Part shown: positions 1 through 6,228 of the stretch, piece by piece
Numbering within the stretch: position 1 is the stretch's first letter
How the letters are laid out: each line of letters starts with the position of its first letter
Origin: JAGOTP01 sp964415465
GTDB taxonomy: Bacteria; Patescibacteriota; Patescibacteriia; 2-12-FULL-60-25
Length of the DNA: 24,270 bases
Direction: 5' to 3'
Assembly (NCBI GenBank): GCA_964415465.1
Contig: CAYQAL010000014.1
Location: 1 to 24,270, forward strand
The notes under the pieces: generated by a model
What the model was told of the DNA's origin: nothing
Database searches by the model: none
Seen by the model: the letters and a program-made list of their open reading frames with translations, nothing else
Translations under genes and position numbers: made by a program

Positions 1-7
1 GTCTACG

Positions 8-39
8 AAACGAGAGAATGAAATATTTTCTCTCGTTTT
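8..39. terminator. Stem-loop terminator at the left edge
   Basis: An 11-bp perfect inverted repeat (8-18 pairs with 28-38, loop 9 nt) ends in four T on the + strand and begins with A residues, so it could work on either strand. It lies just before the promoter of the histone-like gene and probably closes a gene outside the window. Confidence 0.7.
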
Positions 40-43
40 GCTC

Positions 44-70
44 TTGACGTGTGTACAAGTGTGCTATACT
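44..70 (+). promoter_or_regulatory. Sigma70-type promoter of the histone-like gene
   Basis: TTGACG at 44-49 and TATACT at 65-70 are close to consensus, with a slightly short 15-base spacer. Transcription would start near 77, giving a leader of about 100 nt before the ATG at 180. The leader holds a small hairpin (TCATC 136-140 with GATGA 146-150) shortly before the Shine-Dalgarno site. Confidence 0.65.
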
Positions 71-165
71 ACACTCGCGTTCGTCTGATGCTCTTTGCTC
101 TTTCACGAAATGAGATCATCTCCACGAACTTCGAGTCATCGCTAAGATGAACGAATAATAATGAA

Positions 166-170
166 AGGAG
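166..170 (+). promoter_or_regulatory. Shine-Dalgarno site of the histone-like gene
   Basis: AGGAG lies 9 nt before the ATG at 180. This is one of only three good Shine-Dalgarno sites in the window, so it stands out and fixes this start. Confidence 0.75.
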
Positions 171-179
171 AGTGACACT

Positions 180-293
180 ATGCCAGCCAAGAAGAAGTCC
201 GCAGCAAAGCGCCCTGCTAAGAAAGCAGCGAAGAAAGTTGTTCGTAAGGCCGCGAAGCGCCCTGCTAAGAAAGCCGCCAAGAAGCGCAGATAA
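180..293 (+). CDS. 37-residue lysine/alanine-rich histone H1-like protein
   Basis: A 37-residue, extremely basic protein made almost only of Lys, Ala, Arg and Pro. The unit AKRPAKKAAKK occurs twice (residues 9-19 and 25-35), separated by a short linker with V-V-R-K. There are no acidic or aromatic residues, so it should be unfolded and bind DNA or RNA by charge. The composition resembles the tails of eukaryotic histone H1, chlamydial Hc1/Hc2 and AlgP-type bacterial proteins, but it lacks any globular domain. The start is supported by AGGAG 9 nt upstream, a promoter at 44-70 and a terminator at 311-343, so it is a complete monocistronic gene. A nucleoid-associated role is inferred from composition only. 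An alternative is a ribosome- or RNA-associated basic peptide. Confidence 0.8.
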   Translation: MPAKKKSAAKRPAKKAAKKVVRKAAKRPAKKAAKKRR

Positions 294-310
294 GATCTTT
301 GATACGGAGG

Positions 311-343
311 AAATTCCCTGAGCAGAAATGTTCGGGGAATTTT
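311..343 (+). terminator. Terminator of the histone-like gene
   Basis: AAATTCCC (311-318) pairs with GGGAATTT (335-342), and T-rich sequence follows. It lies 18 bases after the stop codon of the histone-like gene. Confidence 0.75.
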
Positions 344-563
344 CAATTTGAAGAATGTTTGTATTGGCGCGTAGCTTTGTCGGGCGCTTCTCGCTCTGCA
401 TCCGGCGTACAGTGTTCTTCTTTTTATCTTTCTTCATTCCCATTGACAACTCCCAAAATGGATGGGACAGTGGATATGGATAGTACGTGCGAAGATCCGC
501 CCGAGGTCGGGGGATGGGGTCAGGCGCAGACGAGTATCCCATTGTTTCCCTAACCTTAGGATC
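344..563 (+). other. Upstream region / probable leader of the RRM gene
   Basis: I see no convincing gene in these 220 bases. A perfect -35 hexamer TTGACA lies at 443-448, but only poor -10 candidates (GACAGT at 466-471) occur at 17 bases. If it is used, the RRM gene has a leader of about 85 nt containing a G-rich stretch and the small inverted repeat CCCGA (500-504)/TCGGG (507-511). An alternative is a short-leader start from TAACCT (551-556), 7 nt before the ATG. Confidence 0.35.
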
Positions 564-869
564 ATGCCAACAAAATTGTTTGTCGGAGGTATCCCATACC
601 GCACGAGTGAAGAAGAGCTCACCGCTCACTTCTCCCAGGCCGGTCAGGTCCTCTCCGTCTACATCCCGCTCGATCGTGAAACCCGCCGTCCACGCGGATT
701 CGCCTTCGTCGAGATGGTTGACGACGCAGCAGCTGACAAGGCTATCTCGATGTTCCACGACACTGAGATGGGCGGTCGCCGCATCGTTGTTAACAAGGCT
801 CGTCCAATGGAAGATCGTGGTGGTCGCGATGATCGCGGACCTCGCCAGGATCGTTCCATGGGCATGTAG
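564..869 (+). CDS. RRM-domain RNA-binding protein
   Basis: A 101-residue protein consisting of one RNA-recognition motif and a short charged Gly/Arg/Asp tail. RNP2 is LFVGGI (residues 5-10) and RNP1 is RGFAFVEM (residues 44-51), with the expected aromatic residues. The size and RRM-plus-GR-tail layout match the small bacterial RNA-binding proteins known from cyanobacteria (Rbp family), often cold-induced, that bind single-stranded RNA. The frame stays open upstream to 462, but the RRM begins directly after the ATG at 564 (M-P-T-K-L-F-V) and the extra residues look non-coding. No Shine-Dalgarno site is visible (only AGG, 3 nt before the ATG). A strong terminator follows at 889-922, so the gene is monocistronic. 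Target RNAs cannot be predicted. Confidence 0.9.
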   Translation: MPTKLFVGGIPYRTSEEELTAHFSQAGQVLSVYIPLDRETRRPRGFAFVEMVDDAAADKAISMFHDTEMGGRRIVVNKARPMEDRGGRDDRGPRQDRSMGM

Positions 870-888
870 TCTTCAGCACTACACTGCG

Positions 889-922
889 AAAACGCCTCTC
901 CTAGAAATAGGGGAGGTGTTTT
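889..922 (+). terminator. Terminator of the RRM gene
   Basis: AAAACGCCTCTCC (889-901) and GGGGAGGTGTTTT (910-922) form a long stem, with G-T pairing in places, around an 8-nt loop. The T tract is part of the 3' arm. It starts 19 bases after the RRM stop. Confidence 0.85.
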
Positions 923-975
923 ACGTATCCGTTCTTGCTACTATAGATCCATCTTTATTTATTGAAGCACCTTCT

Positions 976-1479
976 ATGTCCATGATCGGCTATGTGAAGC
1001 GGGTAGATCGGTCGTTAGCGAACCAGTTGATGAAGGGGGAAGGAGAAACAGACGGGCTCTACGGATGTTCAAAAGAAGATGAGCAAGGTAGCCTTTGTTT
1101 CTCCCTAGACAAAACGTGGGATGGAATCGATTTTCTGTTCCAGAATGGGAATCGACGAAACAATCCAAATAGTGCGTACCTTGGTGCGAAGAAGTCCGCG
1201 TATCTAGAAAAAGAGTTTGGGTATGGGCAAGTCATGCTGATTACGGCGAGTGAGGTGGCACGCATTGGAGATCAGCTTGCTCAAATCTCGGATGAGGATT
1301 TTTCAAAACGAATTGAGGCGCATCACACTTCTTTGATCGAACAAGAAGTGTATCCTTTTTCGGAAGGGGAGACGGTGGCTGATATTGATGACTACGTTAC
1401 GCCGTATTTTAAAAAGTTGAGAAGCCTATTTGCGAGTGCGTCCATAGCAGGGGATTCAGTGTTGTTTTGGGTGATGTAA
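976..1479 (+). CDS. DUF1877-like (YfbM family) protein
   Basis: A 167-residue soluble protein starting M-S-M-I-G, with LDKTWDGIDFLF around residue 45, a GYGQVMLITASEVARIGDQL stretch in the middle, and a DYVTPYFKKL segment near the C-terminus. These match the general pattern of the DUF1877/YfbM family (start M-x-M-I-G, a L-D-K-x-W-x-G-I segment, and a late Y-x-x-L region), whose function is unknown. The frame is open far upstream through the RRM gene. I start it at 976 because family similarity begins there and a terminator (889-922) separates it from the RRM gene. A possible promoter is TTTACG (920-925) with TATAGA (942-947), spacer 16. No Shine-Dalgarno site is present. The gene is closed by a strong hairpin at 1491-1529. 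Confidence 0.78.
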   Translation: MSMIGYVKRVDRSLANQLMKGEGETDGLYGCSKEDEQGSLCFSLDKTWDGIDFLFQNGNRRNNPNSAYLGAKKSAYLEKEFGYGQVMLITASEVARIGDQLAQISDEDFSKRIEAHHTSLIEQEVYPFSEGETVADIDDYVTPYFKKLRSLFASASIAGDSVLFWVM

Positions 1480-1490
1480 GTCGGACATAG

Positions 1491-1529
1491 AATCAAAAAC
1501 ACGCCTTTTAACAAGGCGTGTTTTTGATT
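1491..1529. terminator. Strong bidirectional terminator
   Basis: A 17-bp perfect stem (1491-1507 with 1513-1529) with a 5-nt loop; the arms carry A5 and T5 tracts. It lies 12 bases after the DUF1877-like gene and isolates it from plsC. Confidence 0.9.
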
Positions 1530-1610
1530 ATTCAGGGACAGGCTTGTGCATTTTATTATTTTGCGCTAACGTGTTCGACGCTCCAATAACATCTATTCCT
1601 CGAGCTCCAC

Positions 1611-1616
1611 GGGAGG
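1611..1616 (+). promoter_or_regulatory. Strong Shine-Dalgarno site of plsC
   Basis: GGGAGG is followed by TGAC and then the ATG at 1621. Such an extended Shine-Dalgarno site is exceptional in this window. It fixes the start and adds to the foreign look of the gene. Confidence 0.75.
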
Positions 1617-1620
1617 TGAC

Positions 1621-2475
1621 ATGAACGGATCGGTGTCTAAACTGCAGCCACTCGTCTGGCTACGGATCGGAGGGGCGCTGCTCTTCGCCCTTCTCTATCT
1701 CTACCCCATCATGGGGGCTGTCCTGTGTCTGCAGGCGCTGGGATGTTTCCTGTACTCTCTCATCTTCGACGATGATGAAGAATTCGGGAGAGCGTTCCGC
1801 GTCCACATGACGCGACAGGCTAACGGTCACGGACCGGTGATTCTCTGGGCCCTCCAGACGATTCTCGGGTTCAAGGTCAACTTCAGGTTCGACCACGCGA
1901 ATATCGGAGTGGCGGGTCAACCCGTCATTATCGCTCCGAACCACTTGTCGATCATGGACATCCCGCTGGCTGTCGTCGCGATGTACAAGATCGACAGGGG
2001 GGCGATTCGATGGGTTCTCAAGGCGCCCCTCAAGTGGGTCATCCCCATCGGTTGGGCCGCTCAGTGGATCTGCTGCGCGTTCGTACTGCGTGGCGGCGCC
2101 AAAACGCGTGAAGCCGATGTCGCATCGGTCGCAAGGTGCGGGGAATGTGCCTACAACGATGGGCAAGACACGCTGATCTTCTGTGAGGGCACGCGTCGTG
2201 GTCCGTCGGACGATCACGGGCCCAAGCGCGGCGGGTTCGAGGCGCTGCTCAATGCGATGCCCAAAGCGGACGTCGTGACCATCGTCTTCCGCTGGAGCGA
2301 TGAGGGCGGACGACCTGTCGGCCGAGGCGTCGTCGGAGCAGCGCTCTCGCTACCTGGCCGCACCATCGACGTCGAAATCAAGCGCGTCCCGCGTGCTGAG
2401 ATTCACGCCAACTGGCTCAATGAGCACTTCGCTGCGGTGAGAGCTGCAGCATCATCTTCACGGCTGTCGCGGTAA
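1621..2475 (+). CDS. plsC: 1-acyl-sn-glycerol-3-phosphate acyltransferase (PlsC/LPLAT family)
   Basis: A 284-residue membrane-associated acyltransferase. An N-terminal hydrophobic region (residues 11-48) is followed by the LPLAT core: catalytic block NHLSIMD (N107, H108, D113) and the substrate-binding block FCEGTR (E189-G-T-R192). Enzymes of this family acylate lysophosphatidic acid to phosphatidic acid in phospholipid synthesis. The exact acceptor here is unproven. The gene stands alone between terminators at 1491-1529 and 2494-2533. It differs from its neighbours in base composition: 41 of 60 bases in 2281-2340 are G/C, against 24 of 60 in 3361-3420 (gatB), and third codon positions are mostly C or G. 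It also has a strong Shine-Dalgarno site. Both suggest acquisition from a higher-GC donor. The NHxxxxD and EGTR motifs are intact, so the gene is probably functional. Confidence 0.88.
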   Translation: MNGSVSKLQPLVWLRIGGALLFALLYLYPIMGAVLCLQALGCFLYSLIFDDDEEFGRAFRVHMTRQANGHGPVILWALQTILGFKVNFRFDHANIGVAGQPVIIAPNHLSIMDIPLAVVAMYKIDRGAIRWVLKAPLKWVIPIGWAAQWICCAFVLRGGAKTREADVASVARCGECAYNDGQDTLIFCEGTRRGPSDDHGPKRGGFEALLNAMPKADVVTIVFRWSDEGGRPVGRGVVGAALSLPGRTIDVEIKRVPRAEIHANWLNEHFAAVRAAASSSRLSR

Positions 2476-2493
2476 GCGACGGCTACACATCAA

Positions 2494-2533
2494 CCCCTTC
2501 CAGCGATCTGTCCGGAAGGGGATCGCTGTTTTT
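2494..2533 (+). terminator. Terminator of plsC with two interleaved stems
   Basis: CAGCGATC (2501-2508) pairs with GATCGCTG (2521-2528) and T5 follows, a normal + strand terminator. An overlapping stem, CCCCTTCC (2494-2501) with GGAAGGGG (2514-2521), is equally good but cannot form at the same time. The T tract runs into the stop codon of the convergent gatB. Confidence 0.75.
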
Positions 2534-4067
2534 AAACGCCCAACTGCTTTTTCAATTCTTCTTCAGCGCTAGCTGGGTTTGTTTTTCCAGCAGAGGCTTT
2601 CATGACTTGGCCGACGAACCATTTTAAGACGGGAAGTTTTCCACCACGAACTTGAGCGGCTTGATCAGGGTTTTGCGCAATGACATCGCCCACAACTTTT
2701 TCTAAGAATCCACTGTCTTGAATTTGGGCGAGACCATGGGTTTCGACCAGGTTTGATGGATCACCTTTGGTGTCGATCATGAAGCCTAGGAGCTTGAGAC
2801 CGTTGGCGGCAGTCACTTTTCCTTGATCAATCATGAGGAGGAACTCGGCCATATTTTCTGGGTCAATCAGGCCGTGCGGAGTCGCGATGTTTCGTTCGGC
2901 AAGTAAGCCGGCAAGTTTGTTCGTAAGCCAGCTTCCGGCGAGTTTGGCGATGCGTCCACGTTGTTCGGCGAGCAGGGTAGCAGCGTCTTTGCCTGTTTTG
3001 TCAGAAGCTTCTAACCAACCACCAAGTTCACCCATGGTTTCTTCAAAGAAGCTGACCCACTGGTTTGAGGTCAGGAACATCGCATCTTGTTCGCTGACGC
3101 CATATTCTTCGCGTAAGCGACGACGCGTATTCGAAGGAAGTTCTGGTAGATGGCTGCGCTCTTCTTCGCGCCATTCAGCGAGCGGGAGAGGTGGGAGATC
3201 TGGTTCAGGAAAATAGCGATAGTCTGCTTCGGATTCTTTGACGCGTTGTTCAACTGTTTCTTCTGTCTGGTCGTTCCAGCCGCGCGTGGTGGTATGTGGG
3301 ATCGTTCCGCTCGCGATAAGCTTACTTTGACGTTCGATCTCAAACTGTAAGGCGCGCTCAACCGAACGGAACGAGTTAAGATTCTTAATTTCTGTTTTCG
3401 GATTGAACTTGGTGGACGTTGGTTTGCCGTCTTCGCCGAGGGGTAAAAGAGAGATGTTTGCATCACAACGCATCATGCCTTTTTCCATGTCTGCATCAGA
3501 CGCGCCGATGGCTCGAAGAAGAGCTTGGAGTTCTTGGAGGAAGAGTTTCGCTTCTTGTGGTGATCGAAGGTCTGGACCGGTGACAATTTCTAAGAGAGGA
3601 GTGCTGGCGCGATTGAAGTCGACATATGTTGCGTTTGAAGCCCCCTGGTGCAAGTTTTTGGCTGCATCTTCCTCCATGTGTGCACGTTCAATCTTGATTG
3701 CGAGCTGTTGGCGGTCTGGGGGATTGGTTGGGACGTGAAGATGAAGGACGCCATTTCCGACGACTGGATGTTTGTATTGAGTGATCTGATAGCCTTTTGG
3801 GAGATCTGGGTAAAAGTAGTGTTTACGATCGAAGTAGCAGGCGTCAGGGATCGCCGCATCTAAAGCCAGGCCGACACGTAGGGCTTTGCGAACCGCTTCT
3901 TCGTTTAACATCGGTAATACACCTGGATGACCTAAGCAGATCTGACAGGTAGCGCTGTTGGCGGGAGCCGTTTCATCAACGGAAGGGCATTCACAAAAGA
4001 GCTTGGTTTTGGTTTTGAGGCGGGCGTGGATTTCGAGGCCGATGATCGGTAAAAAAGCCGTTGACAT
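2532..4067 (-). CDS. gatB: Asp-tRNA(Asn)/Glu-tRNA(Gln) amidotransferase subunit B
   Basis: A 511-residue GatB, slightly longer than the usual 475-490. It begins with the family signature P-I-I-G-L-E-I-H-A-R-L and carries the zinc-type cysteines C25, C27, C41 and C44, the last three in C-E-C-P and CQICLGHPG contexts. The N-terminal catalytic cradle activates the misacylated Glu or Asp on tRNA. The C-terminal helical plus YqeY-like part (from about residue 350) binds the tRNA. With GatA and GatC, which are not in this window, it converts Glu-tRNA(Gln) to Gln-tRNA(Gln) and/or Asp-tRNA(Asn) to Asn-tRNA(Asn). The start at 4067 has no Shine-Dalgarno site. The upstream membrane-protein gene ends 40 bases before it in the same direction, so co-transcription is likely. 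It converges with plsC. Confidence 0.96.
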   Translation of the reverse strand: MSTAFLPIIGLEIHARLKTKTKLFCECPSVDETAPANSATCQICLGHPGVLPMLNEEAVRKALRVGLALDAAIPDACYFDRKHYFYPDLPKGYQITQYKHPVVGNGVLHLHVPTNPPDRQQLAIKIERAHMEEDAAKNLHQGASNATYVDFNRASTPLLEIVTGPDLRSPQEAKLFLQELQALLRAIGASDADMEKGMMRCDANISLLPLGEDGKPTSTKFNPKTEIKNLNSFRSVERALQFEIERQSKLIASGTIPHTTTRGWNDQTEETVEQRVKESEADYRYFPEPDLPPLPLAEWREEERSHLPELPSNTRRRLREEYGVSEQDAMFLTSNQWVSFFEETMGELGGWLEASDKTGKDAATLLAEQRGRIAKLAGSWLTNKLAGLLAERNIATPHGLIDPENMAEFLLMIDQGKVTAANGLKLLGFMIDTKGDPSNLVETHGLAQIQDSGFLEKVVGDVIAQNPDQAAQVRGGKLPVLKWFVGQVMKASAGKTNPASAEEELKKQLGV

Positions 4068-4107
4068 ATGGCTTAGAGAGTAACTCGCCAGCCTCTAGAT
4101 TGTCGAG

Positions 4108-4872
4108 CTACTCTGTACGCTTCAGCTCAAGGTAGATCGTCACCATCAAATGGACCAAGAATGGAAGAGCGATAACCATCGGAAGGGCATCAATGACCTG
4201 GAGGGCGCTCGAAGCGATTTGGGTGGATGGAGGGCCAAAGACGGTCCAGTTCAAAAAGCCGACCTGACTTACGAGGGCAGAGGGACGATAGCCGGCAATC
4301 AGTCCGACCAAGGCTTCAATGATTGAGCTTGCTATCATGCTCGTAATGAGGATCATGAGTCCGGGCAAAACAAGACGCCCCAATGTTGCCCACCAGCGAC
4401 CACGAACGAGCTCTGCAGAGCGAGCAAGTGCTTGAAGACCGGTTTTGCCTTCATCGATGAAGGTGTACTCAGCGAATAAGAAGAGGATGGTCAGCCAAAT
4501 ACCAGGGATGACGAAAACCAGCGAGCCACCGGCAGCGGCTAAGCCACTCAGAATGGTGATCAACAAATATGACACCAACATGACGGGCGTTGGGATTTTA
4601 AGCTTCTTCCCAGTTCGCTCACTCAAGATGCTGGTCTCGAGACGAAGACTCACCCAGCTTGCGCCGACGATCTGAAGTAGGAGAATGTCGGTTGCGCGCA
4701 AAGCGACACGAACCCCTTCCGGGACGTAGAAGGAGATCATGGCAATCGCAAACGAGATCAGGGCAATCCCGAGAATACCGACCGATGTTTTGATGTCGTT
4801 CGACAGGTATTTTTTTCCTTCGTGCCAGGTGTGGACAAAGACTTCGGAGGGAGAAATGAGCGGCTGGGCCAT
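4108..4872 (-). CDS. Polytopic membrane protein, paralogue of the neighbour at 4949-5725
   Basis: A 254-residue hydrophobic protein with about six membrane segments. The central motif is G-S-L-V-F-V-I-P-G-I-W, followed by an E-Y-T-F-I-D-E-G loop and A-R-S-A-E-L-V-R-G-R-W-W near residue 155. The combination of PGIW, acidic-Gly and R-S-x-E-L-V-x-G-R-W-W resembles the membrane domain found beside some glycerophosphodiester phosphodiesterases and in many uncharacterised proteins. No catalytic domain is present. The next gene upstream is a clear paralogue with the same motifs in the same order, so the pair arose by tandem duplication. No Shine-Dalgarno site precedes the ATG at 4872. A TGATACACT extended -10 lies 10 nt upstream, so the mRNA may be almost leaderless. 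Function is unknown; transport or envelope roles are possible. Confidence 0.82.
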   Translation of the reverse strand: MAQPLISPSEVFVHTWHEGKKYLSNDIKTSVGILGIALISFAIAMISFYVPEGVRVALRATDILLLQIVGASWVSLRLETSILSERTGKKLKIPTPVMLVSYLLITILSGLAAAGGSLVFVIPGIWLTILFLFAEYTFIDEGKTGLQALARSAELVRGRWWATLGRLVLPGLMILITSMIASSIIEALVGLIAGYRPSALVSQVGFLNWTVFGPPSTQIASSALQVIDALPMVIALPFLVHLMVTIYLELKRTE

Positions 4873-4882
4873 AGGTAAGCGT

Positions 4883-4891
4883 AGTGTATCA
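4883..4891 (-). promoter_or_regulatory. Extended -10 promoter just before the start at 4872
   Basis: Read on the minus strand, TGATACACT contains TG-n-TACACT (hexamer 4883-4888). Its end is 10 nt from the ATG, predicting a leader of only about 3-4 nt. No good -35 is present. It follows directly after the terminator at 4901-4932, which argues for a new start here. Confidence 0.55.
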
Positions 4892-4900
4892 CAGGAACCA

Positions 4901-4932
4901 AAAACCCTGGAGCGTGAGCTACAGGGTTTTTT
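4901..4932 (-). terminator. Terminator between the two membrane-protein genes
   Basis: AAAACCCTG (4901-4909) pairs with CAGGGTTTT (4922-4930), loop 12 nt. On the minus strand the 3' arm ends in a T5 tract, so it should end transcripts of the upstream gene (4949-5725). It could also act on the + strand, where six T follow. Confidence 0.75.
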
Positions 4933-4948
4933 GACAACCGATGTATGA

Positions 4949-5725
4949 TTAACGGCTCGCTTTCAATCCGTGGAAGAGTTTGACCTGGACGACCTGCATG
5001 AGACCAGCGGCGACCAAGGACAGCAACATGTTGATAACGATCGCAGCGATGAAGAGAATGCCGGCGATGATGAGAATTGGTACGCTTGCAGCCCCCATCG
5101 CGCCGGAGCCACCTTCAGAGAAGCTCATCATGGCGCCTAAGCCGCCGATACCCGCGACGATCGCTGGAACAATGAAAACGACGAACGAAATGACGCCAAG
5201 AACAAGCTGGAAGACGAGGCCTGGAACAAACAAGCGCCACAACGTTGACCACCAGCGACCTTTTACCAATTCCATCGAGCGACCGATCGCGCTCGTGCCG
5301 GTCACGCCTTCTTCAAGATAGGCAAAGAGGGCAAATCCAGAAGCGATGGCAAACCAAATACCTGGCAATAAGAAGAGGATCGATCCACCGAGTACGCCGA
5401 GACCGCTCACGAGGCTGATGATGAGTCCTGGCCAGAATAATTCCATGAGAGACTTGCTCTGAGTCGACTGTGCTGCGCCGCCATCTTTTGCGAGCAGGTA
5501 ACGAGAAATGTGAAGGGTTACAAAGATGCTCCCAACGAGGAGAACGAGCAGGCCGAGCAGGATGAGAACAGGGCGACTTGTCGCAATACCAGCCATGTAG
5601 AGGGCGAAGTAGGCGATCATCACAGGGATGAGCCAGGCATTCCGTTTTACGATGGTTTTCCAATCGTTTTTGAAGAAGTTCCACGATTCGTGGATGAGAT
5701 CGGAGATGGAGATAAGAGGGGTCAT
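4949..5725 (-). CDS. Polytopic membrane protein, paralogue of 4108-4872
   Basis: A 258-residue protein with about six hydrophobic segments. It shares with its neighbour the ordered motifs G-G-S-I-L-F-L-L-P-G-I-W, L-E-E-G-V-T-G and R-S-M-E-L-V-K-G-R-W-W-S-T-L-W-R-L-F-V-P-G-L. N-terminal residues such as H-E-S-W-N-F-F-K-N-D-W suggest an amphipathic helix before the first membrane span. The C-terminal half has a Gly/Ala/Ser-rich loop (about residues 195-215) missing from the neighbour. The start at 5725 lies 18 nt after the folA stop. A TACACT hexamer 10 nt upstream may give an independent short-leader transcript, and a terminator follows at 4901-4932. The family looks like the membrane domain seen beside glycerophosphodiester phosphodiesterases. 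Function is unknown. Confidence 0.83.
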   Translation of the reverse strand: MTPLISISDLIHESWNFFKNDWKTIVKRNAWLIPVMIAYFALYMAGIATSRPVLILLGLLVLLVGSIFVTLHISRYLLAKDGGAAQSTQSKSLMELFWPGLIISLVSGLGVLGGSILFLLPGIWFAIASGFALFAYLEEGVTGTSAIGRSMELVKGRWWSTLWRLFVPGLVFQLVLGVISFVVFIVPAIVAGIGGLGAMMSFSEGGSGAMGAASVPILIIAGILFIAAIVINMLLSLVAAGLMQVVQVKLFHGLKASR

Positions 5726-5735
5726 AGATGCGACC

Positions 5736-5741
5736 AGTGTA
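5736..5741 (-). promoter_or_regulatory. Possible -10 element of the membrane-protein gene at 5725
   Basis: TACACT on the minus strand ends 10 nt before the ATG, the same hexamer and distance as in front of the paralogue. There is no convincing -35 or TG extension, so it rests on the repeated pattern. Confidence 0.35.
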
Positions 5742-5743
5742 GC

Positions 5744-6223
5744 CTAAATCGCACGCCGACGGTAGGTGACGAGGCGAAACTGAGGGTACGTTTGGTGTTC
5801 AACTTCTTCCCAAATGGCAGAGTCGATGACCGGGAAGAATGTGTCACCATCCATCTCTTCGTCGATATGAGTGATGAAGAGCGTATCGGCGAGGTCGATG
5901 GTTGTTTTGTAGAGTTCGGCGCCGCCGATGATACAGATCTGTTCGGTGGTATGCGCCTGAATGGCGGCCTGAATGGTTGAGTATGCTTCAACGCCGGGTG
6001 GAAGAGGATAGCTCGTTTGCCGTGTGATGACGACGTTGGTTCGTCCCGCTAATGGGCGATATTTCTCTGGAATTGATTCCCAGGTTTTACGTCCCATGAT
6101 GACGACTTTCCCAATGGTGAGTTCTTTGAAGACGAGCTGCTCACCCGGAATCTTCCAGGGGATGCCACCATTTTTTCCAATACACCCGTTCTTGGCAACG
6201 GCCGCAACGAGAGAGATTGGCAT
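5744..6223 (-). CDS. folA: Dihydrofolate reductase
   Basis: A 159-residue DHFR of normal length that reduces dihydrofolate to tetrahydrofolate with NADPH. Visible signatures are G-G-I-P-W-K-I-P-G-E (the acidic active-site residue is E28 rather than the Asp of E. coli), MGRKTWESI (residues 43-51) for NADPH binding, and C-I-I-G-G-A-E-L-Y (about 97-105). The start at 6223 is 5 nt after the thyA stop, with no Shine-Dalgarno site, so the two are co-transcribed. This is functionally logical: thymidylate synthase produces dihydrofolate and FolA recycles it. Glu at the active site is common in Gram-positive type enzymes. Confidence 0.96.
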   Translation of the reverse strand: MPISLVAAVAKNGCIGKNGGIPWKIPGEQLVFKELTIGKVVIMGRKTWESIPEKYRPLAGRTNVVITRQTSYPLPPGVEAYSTIQAAIQAHTTEQICIIGGAELYKTTIDLADTLFITHIDEEMDGDTFFPVIDSAIWEEVEHQTYPQFRLVTYRRRAI

Positions 6224-6228
6224 AGTTG

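Noticed and set aside
44..165. Riboswitch in the ~100-nt leader of the histone-like gene
   Set aside because: Only one 5-bp hairpin and a weak GTTCGT/ACGAAC pairing; no known aptamer pattern.
180..293. Repeat array or CRISPR-like element from the duplicated AKRPAKKAAKK units
   Set aside because: Only two copies, in frame within a coding region with start, stop and Shine-Dalgarno site.
69..758. 229-residue minus-strand open frame over the histone-like and RRM genes
   Set aside because: Shadow of the two + genes and their terminator; low-complexity Arg/Ser/Leu-rich product and no conserved pattern.
487..975. N-terminal extension of the DUF1877-like frame through the RRM gene
   Set aside because: It overlaps the RRM gene in another frame and crosses the terminator at 889-922; family similarity starts only at M 976.
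1660..2217. 185-residue minus-strand open frame inside plsC
   Set aside because: Antisense shadow caused by GC-rich codons; Arg/Asp/Val-rich without motifs, while the + frame has intact NHxxxxD and EGTR motifs.
2494..2527. H-type pseudoknot from the two interleaved stems after plsC
   Set aside because: The crossing loops would have zero length, which is sterically impossible; the stems are alternatives.
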